Positions 19,042-27,867 of a stretch of DNA of 64,000 nucleotides are shown in pieces. A program made the translations under genes and the position numbers. Numbering within the stretch: the stretch's first letter is position 1; each line of letters opens with the position of its first letter. Origin of the DNA: Planctomycetota bacterium (GTDB taxonomy: Bacteria; Planctomycetota; JAJSAM01); contig JAJSAM010000027.1 in assembly GCA_024274785.1 (NCBI GenBank), positions 40,376 through 104,375 on the forward strand. The letters are read 5' to 3'. The notes below the pieces were generated by a model. It ran no database searches. It was not told the origin of the DNA and was given only the letters and a program-made list of their open reading frames with translations.

Positions 19042-20072
19042 GCCTGCGAAAGACGCCGCTCACCCAGGTGGAGGGGATGCTCCGGAAACACCGCACCAAC
19101 CTGGAGGACCGTTACCTGCCGCTCTCGCAGATCCGGCTCGAGATCGGCGACGCGCCTGGACCGACGGAGGGCCGCTACTGGATCCGGTTCGTAACCGACG
19201 ACAAGAAGAGGCGGTACACGCTGACCGTGAACTCCCTGCGCCAACTCTGCGCCATGGCCGGAATCCCCCTGCAGTTCATGGACCGCGTACCTCCGGCGAT
19301 GGGGCTCCGGCTGTTGCGGGGGATGCTCGAGGCGGTCCGGGGCGAGGACAGTAAGCCCTTGCTCTTCCGCCTGCGCGTGGGCAGGCAGTCGAGGGTCCGG
19401 GCGATTCTGCCGCAGAGTCACGTGCGCCTTTCGGACCTCGATGTGCTGAGCTCTGTCCGGGACGCCGTGCAGCGCCTTTCCGCCACCGCCATTCGCGTCT
19501 CCATCACCGAGGACATCTTCTTCCTGCGGCTCATCTTCAGCGAGGGCCTGAACGTCGGAACGCAGAGTGTGCCCGACGATTGCCAGGGCGGCTTCGATGT
19601 GATCTCGAGCGAGACCGGACGCCACTCCCTGGAGATGCGCCACGTGCTGTTCCGGGTGATCTGCGGCAATGGCATGACGGTGGACACCCGGCGCGATCAG
19701 ACGATGCGGACGCGCTACACCCGGATGGATCGGGATGTCTTCAAGAGTACGTTTGAGGAGGCCCTTACCGGTTCCCTGACCGAGGTGCGCCGCCTGGCCG
19801 GACTGATGGCGGATACCCGCAGCACCTACATCGCGGACCCGGACCAGGAGATGCGCGATATCTTCGCGCGCTTCGACCTGGGCAGCCCCCGCGGTCGCCT
19901 GTTCCAGTTTGTCAACCAGGAGGTCCGTCAGATGAACACGCTCTTCGGGGTGAGTCGCTTCGACCTGGTGCAGGGTTTCACCGCGACGGCGAGGGACCTG
20001 GAGTACCGGGACCGTATGCGGCTGGAGGACGCGATGGGGGAGTACCTGCTTTCGCCGGTGGCGGCGAACTGA
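19026..20072 (+). CDS. DUF932-like phage/plasmid-type protein
   Basis: FDVISSETGRHSLEMRHVLFRVICGNGM resembles the DUF932 core; overlaps the helicase 3' end by 16 nt. Confidence 0.6.
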   Translation: MARRIGLRKTPLTQVEGMLRKHRTNLEDRYLPLSQIRLEIGDAPGPTEGRYWIRFVTDDKKRRYTLTVNSLRQLCAMAGIPLQFMDRVPPAMGLRLLRGMLEAVRGEDSKPLLFRLRVGRQSRVRAILPQSHVRLSDLDVLSSVRDAVQRLSATAIRVSITEDIFFLRLIFSEGLNVGTQSVPDDCQGGFDVISSETGRHSLEMRHVLFRVICGNGMTVDTRRDQTMRTRYTRMDRDVFKSTFEEALTGSLTEVRRLAGLMADTRSTYIADPDQEMRDIFARFDLGSPRGRLFQFVNQEVRQMNTLFGVSRFDLVQGFTATARDLEYRDRMRLEDAMGEYLLSPVAAN

Positions 20073-20506
20073 GGGCCGTCCCCGGTAGTCCCGCCTGTGC
20101 AGGAAAGCCGCCCATCGCCCGGTGCGCCAGGAACTTCCGCTCCGCGAGTCGCCCCCCGGCCCCACTACAACTGGGCCTCACACTCGTTCGCATGACTGAA
20201 TCCGACAGATTCTCTGGGTTTCCCGATAGTTTACCCTTGACTCCCCCCTTTTTTTTCAAGCATCCAGTCCTCACCTTCCGGTTCGGTTCGTTGCTTCTTG
20301 ATCCGGAATCAGGCCGAGCCGGAGAACCTCGCAGGGGTGAGATCGATGGAGAACGGGATCCTGAGAGCCGGTCCGGAGCATCTGTCCGGCTGATTCCCCT
20401 GTGCACCGTCCGCCCGTTCCTCCTTCCCCGGCTCGCTCTCGGAGTGTTCGCCCCGCGGATCGGGAGAAGCCGCGTGGCCTTGAGAGGTTCTCTCCCGGAG
20501 TTCAGG

Positions 20507-20806
20507 ATGGAGGTGAAACTGTGCCAAATGTCAATACTTGAGGGCATCAAGAGTAGGGATGCGAAGTCCATTCTGGTGTTCCTCGCCTTTTTGCGGACAT
20601 CGGGCGCCCTGGGCGAAGTCCTGGCCGCGTGGTATGCCGATCTCGGCTGGTGGGATATCACCTGGGCAACTGCGAAGTTCCTGGCCTTCTGCCTTCTGGC
20701 GATCGCCAGCGCTGGGTCGGTTGCACTGGTCAAGGTTGCGAGTGCTCTATTGAACGCGATGGAGATCAAGGCCAAGTTTGACATGCTTGGGAAAATCCAG
20801 GTGTGA
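20507..20806 (+). CDS. small hydrophobic hypothetical protein
   Basis: ORF with hydrophobic helices (ITWATAKFLAFCLLAIASAGSVALVKV); no recognised family. Confidence 0.3.
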   Translation: MEVKLCQMSILEGIKSRDAKSILVFLAFLRTSGALGEVLAAWYADLGWWDITWATAKFLAFCLLAIASAGSVALVKVASALLNAMEIKAKFDMLGKIQV

Positions 20807-20943
20807 AGACACAGGGAGTATCATCGCTCACGGTCGTCGGCATCTTGCTTCGGGACCAATTCCGAAGTGGATAGCTGCCGGTCCGAGCCGGGTTCCGGAT
20901 TCCGGAATTCGACGAAATGAGCCCGGCTCCGCAGGTCGAAGTA

Positions 20944-22815
20944 CTACGGCCCCTTCCGCGACGCCCGCTTCCGCTCCGACGCACCCAGAATGCGCTTCCG
21001 GATCCGGATCTCGGCAGGTGTCACCTCGACCAGCTCGTCTTCCTGGATGTATTCGAGGGCGGCCTCGAGGCTCAGTCGTCTCGGCGGGCGCAGCGCGGCG
21101 GTGTCGTCCTTGGCGTGGGTCCGGATGTTCGTCTGCTTCTTGGCGCGGACGATGTTCACCGGGATGTCGTTGTCCCGGTTGTGCTCGCCGACGATCTGGC
21201 CCTCGTAGACTTCGTCGCCGGGGGCCACGAAGAAGAAGCCGCGGTCGTACAGGTTGTCGATGGAGTAGGCGGTGACCCGACCCTTCTCGGTAGCGACCAT
21301 CACGCCGGCGGTCCGAGCGGGGATATCGCCGCGCCAGGGGCCGTAGTTGAAGAAGGAGTGGTGCATGATCGCTTCGCCCTGGGTCGCGGTCATCATGCGG
21401 CCCCGCAGCCCCACCAGACCCCGCGCCGGGATGGTGAACTCGAGGTGCACGAAACCGCTGGCGCCGGGCTTCCCGTCCATGCTCACGATCTCCGCGCGGC
21501 GGTTTCCGATCAGCGACATCACCGCGCTCTGCATGGCGACCGGCACGTCCACGACGAGCAGTTCGATCGGCTCGTGGATCTTCCCGTCGATCTCCCTGGT
21601 GACCACCCGCGGCTTCCCGACGGTGACTTCGTAGCTCTCCCGCCGGAGGTTCTCGAGGAGGATGCCGATGTGCATCAGGCCTCGGCCGGAGACCTGGAAC
21701 TCGTCCGTACTCTTCCCCTGCGTCACCCGCAGGGCCACATTCGAGAGCAGTTCCTTGTCCAGCCGATCCTTGATCTGGCGGCTGGTGACGTACTTTCCAC
21801 TCTTCGCAGCGAAGGGGCCGTCGTTCACGCGGAAACTCATGTGCAGCGTCGGCTCGTCCACCGGGATGGATTCCAGCGCGCCCGGGTTCTCCGGATCGCA
21901 GAGCGTGTCCGAGATGTAGATGGGATCCAGTCCCACCACCGCGCAGAGATCGCCGGCGGGGACCGTCTCCTGCCGCTTCCGGCCGAGCCCTTCGAAGGTG
22001 TAGAGCTCCGCCACTTTCCGGTGGTAGGGGATGACGTTGCGCCCGACCACGGAGACCTCCTCGCCGGCTCGCATCTCGCCCGCGGTGACCCGGCCGATGG
22101 CGATCTTCCCCACGTACTTCGAGTAGTCGAGGGTGGTGACCAGCATGCGCAGCGGGTCCTGCGGACGGACCGTGGGCGGGGGCACGTGGTTCACAATGGC
22201 GTTGAGGACCGGCCGCAGGTTATCACCGTGGGTCTCGAGGTCTTCCGTGGCCCACCCTTCCTTCGCGGAAGCGTAGATCACCGGGAAGTCCAGCGTGTGA
22301 TCCCCGGCGCCGAGATCGACGAGCAGGTCGAACACCTCGTCGAGGACTTCGTGGCAACGGGCGTCCGGGCGGTCGGCCTTGTTCACCAGGAGGATGGGGT
22401 TCAGGTTGTAGCCGAGCGCCTTCTGCAGCACGAACCGCGTTTGCGGCATCGGCCCCTCGAAAGCGTCCACCAGGAGCAGCGCCCCATCGGCCATGGACAA
22501 CACGCGCTCCACCTCGCCACCGAAGTCGGCGTGGCCGGGGGTGTCGATGATGTTGATCTTGATCGGCTGCCCATCGGCGTCGTGATACCGGATGGAGCAG
22601 TTCTTCGAGAAGATCGTGATGCCTCGCTCCCGCTCGAGCGGGTTGCTGTCCATGATCAGGCCGTGCTGGCCGCCGGCCATGCGGTCGAGGTCTTCGGTGC
22701 GGAACATCCCCGACTGGTAGAGCAGCCGGTCGACTAAGGTGGTCTTGCCGTGGTCGACGTGTGCGATGACGGCGACGTTCCGGATCTGTTTTGCGTCCAT
22801 TTCCTGGGTTTCCAT
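20944..22815 (-). CDS. typA: translational GTPase BipA/TypA
   Basis: [52 protein letters not shown]-terminal [23 protein letters not shown]. Confidence 0.95.
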   Translation of the reverse strand: METQEMDAKQIRNVAVIAHVDHGKTTLVDRLLYQSGMFRTEDLDRMAGGQHGLIMDSNPLERERGITIFSKNCSIRYHDADGQPIKINIIDTPGHADFGGEVERVLSMADGALLLVDAFEGPMPQTRFVLQKALGYNLNPILLVNKADRPDARCHEVLDEVFDLLVDLGAGDHTLDFPVIYASAKEGWATEDLETHGDNLRPVLNAIVNHVPPPTVRPQDPLRMLVTTLDYSKYVGKIAIGRVTAGEMRAGEEVSVVGRNVIPYHRKVAELYTFEGLGRKRQETVPAGDLCAVVGLDPIYISDTLCDPENPGALESIPVDEPTLHMSFRVNDGPFAAKSGKYVTSRQIKDRLDKELLSNVALRVTQGKSTDEFQVSGRGLMHIGILLENLRRESYEVTVGKPRVVTREIDGKIHEPIELLVVDVPVAMQSAVMSLIGNRRAEIVSMDGKPGASGFVHLEFTIPARGLVGLRGRMMTATQGEAIMHHSFFNYGPWRGDIPARTAGVMVATEKGRVTAYSIDNLYDRGFFFVAPGDEVYEGQIVGEHNRDNDIPVNIVRAKKQTNIRTHAKDDTAALRPPRRLSLEAALEYIQEDELVEVTPAEIRIRKRILGASERKRASRKGP

Positions 22816-22926
22816 TGAGAGAACCCCGGAGTCTACCCCGGTGGGCCGCCGACCCTGCGGTTTTCCGCTCGTCAAACCCGTCCAGTTGGCGAGAATCGCT
22901 CCCGAAACCAACCACAGGAGGAATGC

Positions 22927-23499
22927 ATGGAACTTACAGGGTCGAAAACAGAGAAGAACCTGCTCGGATCCTTCGCCGGAGAGAGCCAGGCCCGGAACCG
23001 GTACACCTACTTCAGCTCCCAGGCGAAGAAGGATGGCTACGTGCAGGTCGCGAAGATCTTCGCGGAGACCGCCGACCAGGAGAAGGAGCATGCCAAGCGC
23101 TTCTTCAAGTTCCTGAAGGGCGGCACCGCCGAGATCACCGCGACCTTCCCCGCCGGCGTCATCGGCAGCACGCACGAGAACCTGGTCGGCGCCGCGGCCG
23201 GCGAGCACGAGGAGTGGAGCGACCTCTATCCCGCGTTCGCCGCCGAAGCGCGCGAAGAGGGTTTCGAGGCCTGCGCCAGAGTCTGGGAAGCGATCTGCGT
23301 CGCCGAGAAGAACCATGAGAAGCGCTACCTGGCCCTGGCCCGCAATATCGAGGCCGGCCTCGTCTTCGGCCGCGAACACGACCAGGTCTGGTACTGCCTG
23401 AACTGCGGCTACATCCACGAGGGCCCCGAAGCTCCGAAGGCGTGCCCCGCGTGCGCCCACCCGCAGGCGCATTTCTGCCTGCTGGCGGAGAACTGGTAG
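22927..23499 (+). CDS. rubrerythrin
   Basis: GSKTEKNLLGSFAGESQARNRYTYFSSQAKKDGYVQVAKIFAETADQEKEHA and C-terminal CLNCGYIHEG...CPACAHPQAHF rubredoxin domain. Confidence 0.95.
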   Translation: MELTGSKTEKNLLGSFAGESQARNRYTYFSSQAKKDGYVQVAKIFAETADQEKEHAKRFFKFLKGGTAEITATFPAGVIGSTHENLVGAAAGEHEEWSDLYPAFAAEAREEGFEACARVWEAICVAEKNHEKRYLALARNIEAGLVFGREHDQVWYCLNCGYIHEGPEAPKACPACAHPQAHFCLLAENW

Positions 23500-23525
23500 G
23501 CACCGCCCTTCGCTCCCTGCGGGGC

Positions 23526-23639
23526 GGGACGCGACTTCGTCGGGTCCCGTGTTCGGATCGCCCGCACCGCTCCTCCTTCGTCGGAGGCGTGCGGGCGATC
23601 CTCACCGGTGCATCGTTTTCAGGGGCGTGTACGCCCCTG
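23526..23639. repeat. three consecutive hairpins downstream of rubrerythrin
   Basis: GGGACgCGACttcGTCGgGTCCC (23526-23548); GGATCGCCCGCAC...GTGCGGGCGATCC (23555-23601); CAGGGGCGTGTACGCCCCTG (23620-23639). Confidence 0.7.
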
Positions 23640-23859
23640 CGCCTCGTGCTCGCTCCGCTGCGCGCGTGGCTACCCAACACGCTCACGCGGAACCGGACCC
23701 CGGCGAAATCGCTGCGCTCTTCGCCTCCCTCGGCGGACGGTGATTGTCGCCTCGAATCTCGCTTCGCTCGAATCTCGTCTCCCGGTGTCGAGGAGGTTGT
23801 AGAGTACGTGGACGAGAGCCTGACCTGGCCCTTGCAGAGGAGAGACTCCCATCGAAGTC

Positions 23860-24261
23860 ATGGTGACGCTGGGTTCGGATCTGGCCGAGGTGCCCCGGCT
23901 CATGGCGGCGGTGGAGGCGTTCTGCTCCGACCACGACCTCGGTGCGGACATCGCGATGGAGATTGAGTTGGTGCTCGAGGAAGCGGTCACCAATTCGATG
24001 CGGCACGGTTTCATGGACGGCGGCGAGCACTCCGTCACGGTGCTGATGTCCTGCATGGACGCGGAACTGACGCTCGAGGTGACCGATGACGGTATTCCGT
24101 TCAACCCCCTTCAGAGGGCACCGGTGGATGTCGATGCTCCCCTCGAGGAGCGCAGTGTGGGTGGCCTCGGCATCCACCTGATCAGGAATCTGATGGACGA
24201 AGTCGAATACGCTCGCGTCGGAGAGCGAAATCGCTTGCGGATGATCAAGGCGCTTGCGTAG
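23860..24261 (+). CDS. anti-sigma factor-type serine kinase (HATPase_c_2, RsbW-like)
   Basis: IELVLEEAVTNSMRHGF, LEVTDDGIPFNP, GGLGIHLIRNLMDEVEY. Confidence 0.85.
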   Translation: MVTLGSDLAEVPRLMAAVEAFCSDHDLGADIAMEIELVLEEAVTNSMRHGFMDGGEHSVTVLMSCMDAELTLEVTDDGIPFNPLQRAPVDVDAPLEERSVGGLGIHLIRNLMDEVEYARVGERNRLRMIKALA

Positions 24262-24263
24262 GT

Positions 24264-24674
24264 ATGGTTTGTCAGGAACAGAGGGAGGCTCAGTTGGCAT
24301 TCAACGTAACGATTGAAGACCTGCGTGAGGGCGTGAAGGTCGTCCGCCCGGTTGGGCGGCTGGACACCACCACCCACGCTATGCTGGATACGGCTCTGGC
24401 TCCCGTCGTGGCCGACTTCTCCGGCACGCTGCTCTTCAGCATGACCGGCCTCGAGTTCATCAGCAGCGCCGGCCTCTCCGTCCTGTTCAAGACCAGAAAG
24501 GCCATGGCGAAATCCGGCGGCCGGGTGGTCTTCGCCAATCTGAAGCCGCAGATCGAGAAGGTCTTCGAAATCGTGAAGGCCCTCCCCGACACGAACATCT
24601 TCACGAGCGTCGAGGAGGCGGACTCGTACCTCGCGGCGATCCAGGAGAAGGAGATCGAGAAGCAGGGCGAGTAG
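24264..24674 (+). CDS. STAS-domain anti-sigma factor antagonist
   Basis: VRPVGRLDTTTHAML...LLFSMTGLEFISSAGLSVLFKTRKAM. Confidence 0.88.
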   Translation: MVCQEQREAQLAFNVTIEDLREGVKVVRPVGRLDTTTHAMLDTALAPVVADFSGTLLFSMTGLEFISSAGLSVLFKTRKAMAKSGGRVVFANLKPQIEKVFEIVKALPDTNIFTSVEEADSYLAAIQEKEIEKQGE

Positions 24675-24814
24675 CCTGGTGCTTCGCCGCCCGGAGGCGC
24701 TCGATTGCCGCCCGTTCCTGCCGCTGCACGAATACCGGGGTCGAGTTTCGTCAATCGCGATCGACGAGGCGAAGGGAAGCCGGAGACATCGATATGCCTC
24801 CCTGGTTCGCTTCC

Positions 24815-25174
24815 TCAGGGCCGCAGCTCGTTGAAGCCGGCGGCCGAGAAGTCCCCGTCGAAGGCCAGCGTGTCTTGCAGTTTCAGGAAGCGCATGGCGG
24901 CAAAGCTGGTTGCATCCACGAACGAGTATGTCCGTTCGTCATGCCGACGGAGCCAGTCGAGGGCATCCCTCTCGATCCCTCGCTTGCCCGGAAGACGTGA
25001 ATGCGCGGCGAGTTCTCGATCACATCGAGGAAGCTCACGGCCACACCGTGGCTTGAGTTCGCGAAACGAGATGCCCAGTATGGCGTGCCGCAGAAACAGG
25101 CGCCTTTCGAGGTGGTGACACGATGCGAGAGTGCGCATGCGGCGAAGGGCGAGATCCCTGGTTTCCGCCACCAC
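24815..25174 (-). pseudogene. PIN-domain (VapC-like) toxin, frameshifted remnant
   Basis: C-terminal RDALDWLRRHDERTYSFVDATSFAAMRFLKLQDTLAFDGDFSAAGFNELRP; preceding VAVSFLDVIENSPRIHVFRAS lies in another frame. Confidence 0.65.
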
Positions 25175-25958
25175 TTCTGGATTCAGGTCCGACCTCGGGG
25201 GGGGGCAGGCGGGACGGAGGAGGGGGCGGTATCGCCTTCCCCACGATGTCGCACGGTTTTCAGTACTCCGTGCAGAAACGAGTTGAGTGGTCGGCAGCCG
25301 TCATATCGCCACAGGGCACCCACCTTCAGTGCGATGAACGCCTCAGAAAGAACATCACCTCCAGGGGAGGGAATTCTCTCGCCAGGGCCGCCAACCGCCT
25401 CGCGATTTCAGCCCAGGCTCCGGGATCATGCCCCTGCAAGCACGCTGCGAGCAGCGGTGTATGCCTGGCGTGCATGTGCCCCCGCACCAATGACCGAATC
25501 TGCTCCTGGTTCAGGTTGCGGTTAGTTGCCTCACGCCAAGCGAACATGACGACGGTCTGCTGGATCTGATTGGGGCTCAAGTGCCGGGCATCGAACGCAA
25601 CCGCCGCCCCCTCACGGGCACGACGCAAGGCCAATCTGAGGCAGTTTCGTACTTCTTCAAGGGCGGCCTCGAGCGCGTCGATCTGTCCGCACTGGTGCTC
25701 GCCGACCCGGACGCCCCTTCGCCAATGGCGAACAGCTCGGAGTGGAATCTCTCGCTCCGCAACATCTCGACCGCGTGAGCAACCTGCCTCGACCGGACGA
25801 AGAAGGGGAATTCCGCGTCGAGGTCCCCGCAGTGAAGGGGATGACGGTGCGTGCGAGCGCAAGGGGTGCGAAACTCGCGCAGGTTGAGCTGGACATCCCC
25901 GAGGATCCCACCGAGCCGGCCCGGGTCCGACTGAAGTTCGAGAACCTTCCCTGCCGGC

Positions 25959-26150
25959 TCAGGGGGACAGTGAGGAACACTCCTCGGAAGGGATGTTCCT
26001 GCGAGCCTTGCAGAATGCCTCCGCAGAGACAGGCTTCGCTCTGCCGAGGTCGATGCGGAGTCTGCGGCACTCGTCCCGGAAGGCGTCCAGCAGGGGTTTG
26101 TATCCTCTTCTTCCAGCGTCCGCGATCACGTACAAACTGGGAGAGAGCAT
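25959..26150 (-). pseudogene. IS4-like transposase N-terminal remnant
   Basis: LLDAFRDECRRLRIDLGRAKPVSAEAFCKARRNIPSE resembles the IS4-type N-terminus; no downstream DDE domain in frame. Confidence 0.4.
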
Positions 26151-26154
26151 GTCG

Positions 26155-27855
26155 TCATCGCGCAGCCGCCCGGTGAGTCAGCAGATCCAGTACCTCCTGG
26201 CGCTGGGTGTGGGTCAGCAGCAGGAGCAGGTCGCCCGGCTCTGACCAGGCGAGCGCGGCCTCGACCGCCTCGAGGTCCGACCCGGCGCGCGACACGATCT
26301 CGTCTGGTGCCCCCTGGCGTTTCAACTCGTTCTCGATGAGCGCGGGGATCTCGCCCTCGTCGCGGCCCCTCAGGAGCGACCTCATCTCCTTCACGATGAT
26401 GCGGTCCGGGCGGGTCTCCCAGGCGATCCGGGCCAGGTCGCGAATGGCGCTGTCGGAGCGGTCGCCGGCCTGGCCGAGGAGCACCAGCTTGCGCTTCGCC
26501 GGGAGCGCGGCGCTCATCTCGAACAGCGCCCGGAAACCGCCGGGATTGTGGGCGTAGTCCACGATGGCGAGGACGCCGCCGATGTCGAACCGGTTGCCCC
26601 GGCCGGGGTTCTCATCGGGAGAGCCGGTGAAGCCCGCGAGACCTTCCGCCATTCCCTCGCGTGAGAGCCCCAGCTTCGCGCCGGCGAGCAGCGCGGCCAG
26701 AGCGTTGGCGACATTGTAGCGGGCGGCTCCGCCCAGGGTGATCGGGATCTCGTCGACTCCGGTGACGCCTGCGACGTCGCCGGCCGCCGCGAGCACCAGC
26801 GTGTCGCCGTCGAGCCAGGCTGCGTCCCGGCCATTCTCGAGTTGCCGCAGGATCGTCTCGTTTACCGGATCGAGCGCGAACCAACCGAGAGGGGTGGTGA
26901 GACCGGCGGCCTCACGGACGAGTTCCGGGTCATCCGCGTTCAGGGCCAGCAGGCCTCTCGCATCAATCGCCCTTCGCACGACCAGCTTGGCTCTCGTCAG
27001 AGAGGCCAGATCGCCGACACCCCACTCCCCGAGATGGTCTTCGGTCACGTTGGTGACGATGGCCGCATCGGCCCGGTCCACCGACAAGCCGCGCCGCAAC
27101 AGCCCTCCACGAGCGGTTTCCAGTACCGCGAAGGTCACATGCGGATCCCACAGCGTCCGCCTCGCCCCTTCCGGGCCAGAGTAGTCTCCGCGCAACACGA
27201 ACTCGTCGCCCACGCGCACGCCGTCCGTGGAGGAGTACCCCGGCGTGAGCCCCGCCGCGCCCGCCATGGCCGCGAGCAGACGCACCGTCGTGGACTTGCC
27301 GTTCGTGCCGGTGACCAGGGCGAGCGGAACGTCGTGGATCCCTTCCCAGTCGATCTCCTCCGGCGCCGGGATCTCCCCGACCGGGAACACCCGCGCACCC
27401 TTTCCGAGCCCCACCGAAACCGCTTCGTGGTCCATCAGGAAGTGGACCCGGTGTTCGTCGGCGGCGCCGCGAAGGGCCATCAGCGCCGGATTCTGCTCCT
27501 CCGCGATGAAGCGCCGGAGTCTGGACGCCCCCTCCTCGAGGTCAGGATCGCCGTAGCCCTCGATCCGGTCGCGCCAGGCGTCGAGCGCCCACTCGTTCAC
27601 CTCGGTGGCGGCGTAGAGCGCGTCCATTGGCGCGGACATGAACAGACTGGCCCCGCCGGGAAAGTCACGGGTGGCGAGTTCCTCTTGTTCCCAGCCGACC
27701 GCCGCAAGGACCCGCTTCGCCTCCACCGCCCACTGCGCGAACAGCTCCTCCTTCAACGCCTCCGGACAGGAGACGTCGAGAATCGCACCCGCCCGGGGAT
27801 GGAGCAGGTTGGGCCCGGTCAGGCGCCGCGAGTCGTAGATCGAAACATCGCCCAT
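26155..27855 (-). CDS. stand-alone Mur-ligase-domain homologue of cyanophycin synthetase
   Basis: VTGTNGKSTTVRLLAAM, AVLETARGGLLRRGL, VTEDHLGEWGV, VDYAHNPGGFRALF; no ATP-grasp domain. Confidence 0.85.
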   Translation of the reverse strand: MGDVSIYDSRRLTGPNLLHPRAGAILDVSCPEALKEELFAQWAVEAKRVLAAVGWEQEELATRDFPGGASLFMSAPMDALYAATEVNEWALDAWRDRIEGYGDPDLEEGASRLRRFIAEEQNPALMALRGAADEHRVHFLMDHEAVSVGLGKGARVFPVGEIPAPEEIDWEGIHDVPLALVTGTNGKSTTVRLLAAMAGAAGLTPGYSSTDGVRVGDEFVLRGDYSGPEGARRTLWDPHVTFAVLETARGGLLRRGLSVDRADAAIVTNVTEDHLGEWGVGDLASLTRAKLVVRRAIDARGLLALNADDPELVREAAGLTTPLGWFALDPVNETILRQLENGRDAAWLDGDTLVLAAAGDVAGVTGVDEIPITLGGAARYNVANALAALLAGAKLGLSREGMAEGLAGFTGSPDENPGRGNRFDIGGVLAIVDYAHNPGGFRALFEMSAALPAKRKLVLLGQAGDRSDSAIRDLARIAWETRPDRIIVKEMRSLLRGRDEGEIPALIENELKRQGAPDEIVSRAGSDLEAVEAALAWSEPGDLLLLLTHTQRQEVLDLLTHRAAAR

Positions 27856-27867
27856 CGGCCTGGCTTC

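Noticed and set aside
20088-20112. gtagtcccgcctgtgcaggaaagccg, similar to gtcgtcccgcctgtgccggaaaaccg at 45332
   Set aside because: Only ~26 bp of similarity without extended homology or ends; could be chance in GC-rich DNA.
22816-23472. Long N-terminal extension of BipA overlapping rubrerythrin
   Set aside because: The G domain starts properly at [25 protein letters not shown]; the extension is antisense to rubrerythrin.
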